Notes under the pieces: generated by a model | The model's input: the letters and a program-made list of their open reading frames with translations, nothing else | Database searches by the model: none | Told to the model about the DNA's origin: nothing | Translations under genes and position numbers: made by a program | Part shown: positions 50,928 through 62,500 of the stretch, piece after piece | Position numbering within the stretch: the stretch's first letter is position 1 | Layout: each line of letters opens with the position of its first letter | From: Amblyomma americanum | Lineage: Eukaryota > Arthropoda > Arachnida > Ixodida > Ixodidae | Assembly (NCBI RefSeq): GCF_052857255.1 | Contig: NW_027526685.1 | Span: forward strand, 62,001 to 126,000 | Direction: 5' to 3' | Length of the DNA stretch: 64,000 nt

Positions 50928-53900
50928 CGAGCCGGAATACAAGTTTTCGCGCAGTTCTGAGAGAAAAAGTTTACACCTTTCTCTCGTCTACTCTTCGACG
51001 ACTTGTAAAATCGATGCTCGTGAATCTTTCTAGTTTCGATCTAAAACGATGTATCCCATTGCTTTGTGCCGGAATACAAGTTTTTGCGCAGTTCTGAGAG
51101 AAAAAGTTTACACCTTTCTCTCGTCTACTCTTCGACGACTTGTAAAATCGATGCTCGTGAATCTTGATAGTTTCGATCTAAAACGATGTATTCCGTTGTT
51201 TGAGCCGGAATACAAGTTTTCGCGCAGTTCTGAGAGAAAAATTTACACCTTTCTCTCGTCTACTCTGCGACGACTTGTAAAATCGATGCTCGTGAATCTT
51301 GCTAGTTTCGATCTATAACGATGTATCCCGTTGTTTTGAGCCGGAATACAAGTTTTCGCGCAGTTCTGAGAGAAAAAGTTTACACCTTTCTCTCGTCTAC
51401 TCTTCGACGACTTGTAAAATCGATGCTCGTGAATCTTGATAGTTTCGTACTAAAACAATGTATCCCGTTGTTTTGAGACGGAATACGAGTTTTCGCGCAG
51501 TTCTGAGAGAAAACGTTTACCCCTTTCTCTCGTCTACTCTTCGACGACTTGTAAAATCGATGCTCGTTAATCGTGCTAGTTTCGATCTAAAACGATGTAT
51601 CCCGTTGTTTTGAGCCGGAATACAAGTTTTCGCGAAGTTCTGAGAGAAAAAGTTTACAACTTTCTCTCGTCTACTCTTCGACGACTTGTAAAATCGATGC
51701 TCGTGAATCTGGATAGTTTCGTTCTAAAACAATGTATCCCGTTGTTTTGAGACGGAATACGAGTTTTCGCGCAGTTCTGAGAGAAAACGTTTACCTCTTT
51801 CTCTCGTCTACTCTTCGACGACTTGTAGAATCGATGCTCGTGAATCTTGACAGTATCGCTCTAAAACGATGTATCCCGTTGTTTTGAGCCGGAATACAAG
51901 TTTTCGCGCAGTTCTGAGAGAAAAAGTTTACACCTTTCTCTCGTCTACTCTTCGACGACTTGTAAAATCGATGCTCGTTAATCGTGCTAGTTTCGATCTA
52001 AAACGATGTATTCCGTTGTTTGAGCCGGAATACAAGTTTTCCCGCAGTTCTGAGAGAAAAATTTACACCTTTCTCTCGTCTACTCTGCGACGACTTGTAA
52101 AATCGATGCTCGTGAATCTTGCTAGTTTCGATCTAAAACGATGTATCCCGTTGTTTTGAGCCGGAATACAAGTTTTCGCGCAGTTCTGAGAGAAAACGTT
52201 TACACCTTTCTCTCGTGTACTCTTCGACGACTTGTAAAATCGATGCTGGTGAATCTTGATAGTTTCGTTCTAAAACAATGTATCCCGTTGTTTTGAGACG
52301 GAATACGAGTTTTCGCGCAGTTCTGAGAGAAAACGTTTACCCCTTTCTCTCGTCTACTCTTCGACGACTTGTAAAATCGATGCTCGTTAATAGTGCTAGT
52401 TTCGATCTAAAACGATGTATCCCGTTGTTTCGAGCCGGAATACAAGTTTTCGCGCAGTTCTGAGAGAAAAAGTTTACACCTTTCTCTCGTCTACTCTTCG
52501 ACGACTTGTAAAATCGATGCTCGTGAATCTTTCTAGTTTCGATCTAAAACGATGTATCCCATTGCTTTGTGCCGGAATACAAGTTTTTGCGCAGTTCTGA
52601 GAGAAAAAGTTTACACCTTTCTCTCGTCTACTCTTCGACGACTTGTAAAATCGATGCTGGTGAATCTTGATAGTTTCGTTCTAAAACAATGTATCCCGTT
52701 GTTTTGAGACGGAATACGAGTTTTCGCGCAGTTCTGAGAGAAAACGTTTACCCCTTTCTCTCGTCTACTCTTCGACGACTTGTAAAATCGATGCTCGTTA
52801 ATAGTGCTAGTTTCGATCTAAAACGATGTATCCCGTTGTTTCGAGCCGGAATACAAGTTTTCGCGCAGTTCTGAGAGAAAAAGTTTACACCTTTCTCTCG
52901 TCTACTCTTCGACGACTTGTAAAATCGATGCTCGTGAATCTTTCTAGTTTCGATCTAAAACGATGTATCCCATTGCTTTGTGCCGGAATACAAGTTTTTG
53001 CGCAGTTCTGAGAGAAAAAGTTTACACCTTTCTCTCGTCTACTATTCGACGACTTGTAAAATCGATGCTCGTGAATCTTGATAGTTTCGATCTAAAACGA
53101 TGTATTCCGTTGTTTTGAGCCGGAATACAAGTTTTCGCGCAGTTCTGAGAGAAAAATTTACACCTTTCTCTCGTCTACTCTGCGACGACTTGTAAAATCG
53201 ATGCTCGTGAATCTTGCTAGTTTCGATCTATAACGATGTATCCCGTTGTTTTGAGCCGGAATACAAGTTTTCGCGCAGTTCTGAGAGAAAAAGTTTACAC
53301 CTTTCTCTCGTCTACTCTTCGACGACTTGTAAAATCGATGCTCGTGAATCTTGATAGTTTCGTACTAAAACAATGTATCCCGTTGTTTTGAGACGGAATA
53401 CGAGTTTTCGCGCAGTTCTGAGAGAAAACGTTTACCCCTTTCTCTCGTCTACTCTTCGACGACTTGTAAAATCGATGCTCGTTAATCGTGCTAGTTTCGA
53501 TCTAAAACGATGTATCCCGTTGTTTTGAGCCGGAATACAAGTTTTCGCGAAGTTCTGAGAGAAAAAGTTTACAACTTTCTCTCGTCTACTCTTCGACGAC
53601 TTGTAAAATCGATGCTCGTGAATCTGGATAGTTTCGTTCTAAAACAATGTATCCCGTTGTTTTGAGACGGAATACGAGTTTTCGCGCAGTTCTGAGAGAA
53701 AACGTTTACCTCTTTCTCTCGTCTACTCTTCGACGACTTGTAGAATCGATGCTCGTGAATCTTGACAGTATCGCTCTAAAACGATGTATCCCGTTGTTTT
53801 GAGCCGGAATACAAGTTTTCGCGCAGTTCTGAGAGAAAAAGTTTACACCTTTCTCTCGTCTACTCTTCGACGACTTGTAAAATCGATGCTCGTTAATCGT

Positions 53901-55290
53901 GCTAGTTTGGATCTAAAACGATGTATTCCGTTGTTTGAGCCGGAATACAAGTTTTCGCGCAGTTCTGAGAGAAAAATTTACACCTTTCTCTCGTCTACTC
54001 TGCGACGACTTGTAAAATCGATGCTCGTGAATCTTGCTAGTTTCGATCTAAAACGATGTATCCCGTTGTTTTGAGCCGGAATACAAGTTTTCGCGCAGTT
54101 CTGAGAGAAAAAGTTTACACCTTTCTCTCGTGTACTCTTCGACGACTTGTAAAATCGATGCTGGTGAATCTTGATAGTTTCGTTCTAAAACAATGTATCC
54201 CGTTGTTTTGAGACGGAATACGAGTTTTCGCGCAGTTCTGAGAGAAAACGTTTACCCCTTTCTCTCGTCTACTCTTCGACGACTTGTAAAATCGATGCTC
54301 GTTAATAGTGCTAGTTTCGATCTAAAACGATGTATCCCGTTGTTTCGAGCCGGAATACAAGTTTTCGCGCAGTTCTGAGAGAAAAAGTTTACACCTTTCT
54401 CTCGTCTACTCTTCGACGACTTGTAAAATCGATGCTCGTGAATCTTTCTAGTTTCGATCTAAAACGATGTATCCCATTGCTTTGTGCCGGAATACAAGTT
54501 TTTGCGCAGTTCTGAGAGAAAAAGTTTACACCTTTCTCTCGTCTACTCTTCGACGACTTGTAAAATCGATGCTCGTGAATCTTGATAGTTTCGATCTAAA
54601 ACGATGTATTCCGTTGTTTTGAGCCGGAATACAAGTTTTCGCGCAGTTCTGAGAGAAAAATTTACACCTTTCTCTCGTCTACTCTGCGACGACTTGTAAA
54701 ATCGATGCTCGTGAATCTTGCTAGTTTCGATCTATAACGATGTTTCCCGTTGTTTTGAGCCGGAATACAAGTTTTCGCGCAGTTCTGAGAGAAAAAGTTT
54801 ACACCTTTCTCTCGTCTACTCTTCGACGACTTGTAAAATCGATGCTCGTGAATCTTGATAGTTTCGTACTAAAACAATGTATCCCGTTGTTTTGAGACGG
54901 AATACGAGTTTTCGCGCAGTTCTGAGAGAAAACGTTTACCCCTTTCTCTCGTCTACTCTTCGACGACTTGTAAAATCGATGCTCGTTAATCGTGCTAGTT
55001 TCGATCTAAAACGATGTATCCCGTTGTTTTGAGCCGGAATACAAGTTTTCGCGAAGTTCTGAGAGAAAAAGTTTACAACTTTCTCTCGTCTACTCTTCGA
55101 CGACTTGTAAAATCGATGCTCGTGAATCTGGATAGTTTCGTTCTAAAACAATGTATCCCGTTGTTTTGAGACGGAATACGAGTTTTCGCGCAGTTCTGAG
55201 AGAAAACGTTTACCTCTTTCTCTCGTCTACTCTTCGACGACTTGTAGAATCGATGCTCGTGAATCTTGACAGTATCGCTCTAAAACGATG
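50928..55290 (+). repeat. Satellite block with three copies of a 1.5-1.9-kb unit
   Basis: The rare CGCGAAGTTC variant, followed by TTTACAACTTTC, occurs at 51631, 53546 and 55050. The spacings are 1915 and 1504 bp (14 and 11 monomers minus 3 bp). The CGTACTAAAAC variant keeps the same spacing (51446, 53361, 54865). The second unit is longer because a three-monomer segment near 52278 was duplicated locally at 52689 (offset 411). Confidence 0.85.
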
Positions 55291-58200
55291 TATCCCGTTG
55301 TTTTGAGCCGGAATACAAGTTTTCGCGCAGTTCTGAGAGAAAAAGTTTACACCTTTCTCTCGTCTACTCTTCGACGACTTGTAAAATCGATGCTCGTTAA
55401 TCGTGCTAGTTTCGATCTAAAACGATGTATCCCGTTGTTTCGAGCCGGAATACAAGTTTTAGCGCAGTTCTGAGAGAAAAAGTTTACACCTTTTTCTCGT
55501 CTACTTTTCGACGACTTGTAAAATCGATGCTCGAGAATCTTGCTAGTTTCGATCTAAAACGGTGTATCCCGTTGTTTTGAGCCGGAATACAAGTTTTCGC
55601 GCAGTTCTGAGAGAAAAAGTTTACATCTTTCTGTCGTCTACTCTTCGACGACTTGTAGAATCGATGCTCGTGAATCTTGATAGTATCGCTCTAAAACGAT
55701 GTATCCCGTTGTTTTGAGCCGGAATACAAGTTTTCGCGCAGTTCTGAGAGAAAAAGTTTACACCTTTCTCTCGTCTACTCTTCGACGACTTGTAAAATCG
55801 ATGCTCGTGAATCTTGCTAGTTTCGATCTAAAACGATGTATCCCATTGTTTTGAGCCGGAATACAAGTTTTTCCGCAGTTCTGAGAGAAAAAGTTTACAC
55901 CTTTCTCTTGTCTGCTCTTCGACGACTTGTAAAATCGATGCTCGTGAATCTTGATAGTTTCGATCTAAAACGATGTATTCCGTTGCTTTGAGCCGGAATA
56001 CAAGTTTTCGCGCAGTTCTGAGAGAAAAATTTACACCTTTCTCTCGTCTACTCTGCGACGACTTGTAAAATCGATGCTCGTGAATCTTGCTAGTTTCGAT
56101 CTAAAACAATGTATCCCGTTGTTTTGAGCCGGAATACAAGTTTTCGCGCAGTTCTGAGAGAAAAAGTTTACACCTTTCTCTCGTCTACTCTTCGACGACT
56201 TGTAAAATCGACGCTCGTGAATCTTGATAGTTTCGTTCTAAAACAATGTATCTCGTTGTTTTGAGACGGAATACGAGTTTTCGCGCAGTTCTGAGAGAAA
56301 ACGTTTACCCCTTTCTCTCGTCTACTCTTCGACGACTTGTAAAATCGATGCTCGTTAATCGTGCTAGTTTCGATCTAAAACGATGTATCCCGTTGTTTTG
56401 AGCCGGAATACAAGTTTTCGCGCAGTTCTGAGAGAAAAAGTTTACATCTTTCTCTCGTCTACTCTTCGACGACTTGTAAAATCGATGCTCGTGAATCTTG
56501 ATAGTTTCGTTCTAAAACAATGTATCCCGTTGTTTTGAGCCGGAATACAAGTTTTCGCGCAGTTCTGAGAGAAAAAGTTTACACCTTTCTCTCGTCTACT
56601 CTTCGACGACTTGTAAAATCGATGCTCGTTAATCGTGCTAGTTTCGATCTAAAACGATGTATCCCGTTGTTTCGAGCCGGAATACAAGTTTTAGCGCAGT
56701 TCTGAGAGAAAAAGTTTACACCTTTTTCTCGTCTACTTTTCGACGACTTGTAAAATCGATGCTCGTGAACCTTGCTAGTTTCGATCTAAAACGGTGTATC
56801 CCGTTGTTTTGAGCCGGAATACAAGTTTTCGCGCAGTTCTGAGAGAAAAAGTTTACCCCTTTCTCTCGTCTACTCTTCGACGACTTGTAAAATCGATGCT
56901 CGTTAATCGTGCTAGTTTCGATCTAAAACGATGTATCCCGTTGTTTTGAGCCGGAATACAAGTTTTCGCGCAGTTCTGAGAGAAAAAGTTTACATCTTTC
57001 TCTCGTCTACTCTTCGACGACTTGTAAAATCGATGCTCGTGAATCTTGATAGTTTCGTTCTAAAACAATGTATCCCGTTGTTTTGAGCCGGAATACAAGT
57101 TTTCGCGCAGTTCTGAGAGAAAAAGTTTACACCTTTCTCTCGTCTACTCTTCGACGACTTGTAAAATCGATGCTCGTTAATCGTGCTAGTTTCGATCTAA
57201 AACGAGGTATCCCGTTGTTTCGAGCCGGAATACAAGTTTTAGCGCAGTTCTGAGAGAAAAAGTTTACACCTTTTTCTCGTCTACTTTTCGACGACTTGTA
57301 AAATCGATGCTCGTGAACCTTGCTAGTTTCGATCTAAAACGGTGTATCCCGTTGTTTTGAGCCGGAATACAAGTTTTCGCGCAGTTCTGAGAGAAAAAGT
57401 TTACATCTTTCTCTCGTCTACTCTTCGACGACTTGTAGAATCGATGCTCGTGAATCTTGATAGTATCGCTCTAAAACGATGTATCCCGTTGTTTTGAGCC
57501 GGAATACAAGTTTTCGCGCAGTTCTGAGAGAAAAAGTTTACACCTTTCTCTCGTCTACTCTTCGACGACTTGTAAAATCGATGCTCGTGAATCTTGCTAG
57601 TTTCGATCTAAAACGATGTATCCCATTGTTTTGAGCCGGAATACAAGTTTTTCCGCAATTCTGAGAGGAAAAGTTTACACCTTTCTCTCGTCTACTCTTC
57701 GACGACTTGTAAAATCGATGCTCGTGAATCTTGATAGTTTCGATCTAAAACGATGTATTCCGTTGTTTTGAGCCGGAATACAAGTTTTCGCGCAGTTCTG
57801 AGAGAAAAATTTACACCTTTCTCTCGTCTACTCTGCGACGACTTGTAAAATCGATGCTCGTGAATCTTGCTAGTTTCGATCTAAAACGGTGTATCCCGTT
57901 GTTTTGAGCCGGAATACAAGTTTTCGCGCAGTTCTGAGAGAAAAAGTTTACACCTTTCTCTCGTCTACTCTTCGACGTCTTGTAAAATCGACGCTCGTGA
58001 ATCTTGATAGTTTCGTTCTAAAACAATGTATCCCGTTGTTTTGAGACGGAATACGAGTTTTCGCGCAGTTCTGAGAGAAAACGTTTACCCCTTTCTCTCG
58101 TCTACTCTTCGACGACTTGTAAAATCGATGCTCGTTAATCGTGCTAGTTTCGATCTAAAACGATGTATCCCGTTGTTTTGAGCCGGAATACAAGTTTTCG

Positions 58201-59500
58201 CGCAGTTCTGAGAGAAAAAGTTTACACCTTTCTCTCGTCTACTCTGCGACGACTTGTAAAATCGATGCTCGTGAATCTTGCTAGTTTCGATCTAAAACGG
58301 TGTATCCCGTTGTTTTGAGCCGGAATACAAGTTTTCGCGCAGTTCTGAGAGAAAAAGTTTACACCTTTTTCTCGTCTACTTTTCGACGACTTGTAAAATC
58401 GATGCTCGTGAACCTTGCTAGTTTCGATCTAAAACGGTGTATCCCGTTGTTTTGAGCCGGAATACAAGTTTTCGCGCAGTTCTGAGAGAAAAAGTTTACA
58501 CCTTTCTCTCGTCTACTCTTCGACGTCTTGTAAAATCGACGCTCGTGAATCTTGATAGTTTCGTTCTAAAACAATGTATCCCGTTGTTTTGAGACGGAAT
58601 ACGAGTTTTCGCGCAGTTCTGAGAGAAAACGTTTACCCCTTTCTCTCGTCTACTCTTCGACGACTTGTAAAATCGATGCTCGTTAATCGTGCTAGTTTCG
58701 ATCTAAAACGATGTATCCCGTTGTTTTGAGCCGGAATACAAGTTTTCGCGCAGTTCTGAGAGAAAAAGTTTACATCTTTCTCTCGTCTACTCTTCGACAA
58801 CTTGTAAAATCGATGCTCGTGAATCTTGATAGTTTCGTTCTAAAACAATGTATCCCGTTGTTTTGAGACGGAATACGAGTTTCCGCGCAGTTCTGAGAGA
58901 AAACGTTTACCCCTTTCTCTCGTCTACTCTTCGACGACTTGTATAATCGATGCTCGTTAATCGTGCTAGTTTCGATCTAAAACGATGTATCCCGTTGTTT
59001 TGAGCCGGAATACAAGTTTTCGCGCAGTTCTGAGAGAAAAAGTTTACATCTTTCTCTCGTCTACTCTTCGACAACTTGTAAAATCGATGCTCGTGAATCT
59101 TGATAGTTTCGTTCTAAAACAATGTATCCCGTTGTTTTGAGCCGGAATACAAGTTTTCGCGCAGTTCTGAGAGAAAAAGTTTACACCTTTCTCTCGTCTA
59201 CTCTTCGACGTCTTGTAAAATCGACGCTCGTGAATCTTGATAGTTTCGTTCTAAAACGATGTATTCCGTTGTTTTGAGCCGGAATACAAGTTTTCGCGCA
59301 GTTCTGAGAGAAAAAGTTTACATCTTTCTCTCGTCTACTCTTCGACAACTTGTAAAATCGATGCTCGTGAATCTTGATAGTTTCGTTCTAAAACAATGTA
59401 TCCCGTTGTTTTGAGACGGAATACGAGTTTTCGCGCAGTTCTGAGAGAAAACGTTTACATCTTTCTCTCGTCTACTCTTCGACGACTTGTAAAATCGATG
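55290..59500 (+). repeat. Satellite block re-using patterns from 32-36 kb and 45-47 kb
   Basis: Bases 55290-56810 match 32430-33950 at an offset of 22860. They share the rare TTTCTGTCGTC (55627 and 32767) and CTTGTCTGCTC (near 55907 and 33047) variants. The stretch 57068 onward matches 33660 and 45162 onward. A four-monomer local duplication (56520 and 57068, offset 548) separates the two matches. The GACGTC-marked 548 + 685 unit then recurs at 57973, 58521 and 59206. Confidence 0.8.
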
Positions 59501-62500
59501 CTCGTTAATCGTGCTAGTTTCGATCTAAAACGATGTATCCCGTTGTTTTGAGCCGGAATACAAGTTTTCGCGCAGTTCTGAGAGAAAAAGTTTACACCTT
59601 TTTCTCGTCTACTCTTCGACGACTTTAAAATCGATGCTCGTGAATCTTGCTAGTTTTGATCTTAAACGATGTATCCCGTTGTTTTGAGCCGGAATACAAG
59701 TTTTCGCGCAGTTCTGAGAGAAAAAGTTTACACCTATCTCTCGTCTACTCTTCGACGACTTGTAAAATCGATGCTCGTTAATCGTGCTAGTTTCGATCTA
59801 AAACGATGTATCCCGTTGTTTTGAGCCGAAATACAAGTTTTCGCGCAGTTCTGAGAGAAAAAGTTTACACCTATCTCTCGTCTACTCTTCGACGACTTGT
59901 AAAATCGATGCTCGTTAATCGTGCTAGTTTCGATCTAAAACGATGTATCCCGTTGTTTTGAGCCGGAATACAAGTTTTCGCGCAGTTCTGAGAGAAAAAG
60001 TTTACACCTTTTTCTCGTCTACTCTTCGACGACTTGTAAAATCGATGCTCGTGAATCTTGCTAGTTTTGATCTTAAACGATGTATCCCGTTGTTTTGAGC
60101 CGGAATACAAGTTTTCGCGCAGTTCTGAGAGAAAAAGTTTACACCTATCTCTCGTCTACTCTTCGACGACTTGTAAAATCGATGCTCGTTAATCGTGCTA
60201 GTTTCGATCTAAAACGATGTATCCCGTTGTTTTGAGCCGGAATACAAGTTTTCGCGCAGTTCTGAGAGAAAAAGTTTACACCTATCTCTCGTCTACTCTT
60301 CGACGACTTGTAAAATCGATGCTCGTTAATCGTGCTAGTTTCGATCTAAAACGATGTATCCCGTTGTTTTGAGCCGCAATACAAGTTTTCGCGCAGTTCT
60401 GAGAGAAAAAGTTTACACCTTTCTCTCGTCTACTCTTCGACGACTTGTTAGATCGATGCACGTGAATTTTGCTAGTTTCGATCTAAAACGATGTATCCCG
60501 TTGTTTTGAGCCGGAATACAAGTTTTCGCGCAGTTCTGAGAGAAAAAGTTTACACCTTTCTCTCGTCTACTCTGCGACGACTTGTCAAATCGATGCTCGT
60601 GAATCATGCTACTTTCGATCTAAAACGATGTATTCCGTTGTTTTGAGCCGGAATACAAGTTTTCGCGCAGTTCTGAGAGAAAAATTTACACCTTTCTCTC
60701 GTCTACTCTGCAACGACTTGAAAAATCGATGCTCGTGAATCTTGCTAGTTTCGATCTAAAACGATGTATCCCTTTGTTTTGAGCCGGAATACGAGTTTTC
60801 GCGCAGTTCTGAGAGAAAAAGTTTACACCTTTCCCTCGTCTACTCTTCGACGACTTGTAAAATCGATGCTCGTTAATCGTGCTAGTTTCGATCTAAAACG
60901 ATGTATCCCGTTGTTTTGAGCCGCAATACAAGTTTTCGCGCAGTTCTGAGAGAAAAAGTTTACACCTTTCTCTCGTCTACTCTTCGACGACTTGTTAAAT
61001 CGATGCTCGTGAATTTTGATACTTTCGATCTAAAACGATGTATCCCGTTGTTTTGAGCCGGAATACAATTTTTCGTGCAGTTCTGAGAGAAAAAGTTTAC
61101 ACCTTTCTCTCGTCTACTCTTCGACGACTTGTAAAATCGATGCACGTGAATTTTGCTAGTTTCGATCTAAAACGATGTATCCCGTTGTTTTGAGCCGGAA
61201 TACAAGTTTTCGCGCAGTTCTGAGAGAAAAAGTTTACACCTTTCTCTCGTCTACTCTTCGACGACTTGTAAAATCGATGCTCGTGAATCTTGATAGTTTC
61301 GATCTAAAACGATGTATCCCGTTGTTTTGACCGGAATACAAGTTTTCGCGCAGTTCTGAGAGAAAAAGTTTACACCTTTCTCTCGTCTACTCTTCGACGA
61401 CTTGTTAAATCGATGCTCGTGAATTTTGCTACTTTCGACCTAAAAAGATGTATATTGTTGTTTTGAGCCGGAATACAATTTTTCGCGCAGTTCTGAGAGA
61501 AAAATTTACACCTTTCTCTCGTCTATTCTGCAACGACTTGTAAAATCGATGCTCGTGAATCTTGCTAGTTTCGATCTAAAACGATGTATCCCGTTGTTTT
61601 GAGCCGGAATACGAGTTTTCGCGCAGTTCTGAGAGAAAAAGTTTACACGTTTCCCTCGTCTACTCTTCGACGACTTGTAAAATCGATGCTCGTTAATCGT
61701 GCTAGTTTCGATCTAAAACGATGTATCCCGTTGATTTGAGCCGGAATACAAGTTTTCGTGCAGTTCTGAGAGAAAAAGTTTACCCCTTTCTCTCGTCTAC
61801 TCTTCGACGACTTGTAAACTCGATGCTCATTAATCGTGCTAGTTTCGATCTAAAACGATGTATCCCGTTGTTTTGAGCCGGAATACAAGTTTTCGCGCAG
61901 TTCTGAGAGAAAAAGTTTACACCTTTCTCTCGTCTACTCTTCGACGACTTGTAGAATCGATGCTCGTGAATCTTGATAGTATCGCTCTAAAACGATGTAT
62001 CCCGTTGTTTTGAGCCGGAATACAAGTTTTCGCGCAGTTCTGAGAGAAAAAGTTTACACCTTTCTCTCGTCTACTCTTCGACGACTTGTAAAATCGATGA
62101 TGGTGAATCTTGATAGTTTCGATCTAAAACGATGTATCCCGTTGTTTTGAGCCAGAATACAAGTTTTTGCGCAGTTTTGAGAGAAAAAGTTTACACCTTT
62201 CTCTCGTCTACTCTTCGACGACTTGTAAAATCGATGCTCGTTAATCGTGCTAGTTTCGATCTAAAACGATGTATCCCGTTGTTTTGAGCCGGAATACAAG
62301 TTTTCGCGCAGTTCTGAGAGAAAAAGTTTACACCTTTCTCTCGTCTACTCTTCGTTGACTTGTAAATCGATGCTCGTTAATCTTGCTAGTTTCGATCTAA
62401 AACGATGTATCCCGTTGTTTTGAGCCGGAATACAAGTCTTCGCGCAGTTATGAGAGAAAAAGTTTACACCTTTCTCTCGTCTACTCTTCGACGACTTGTA

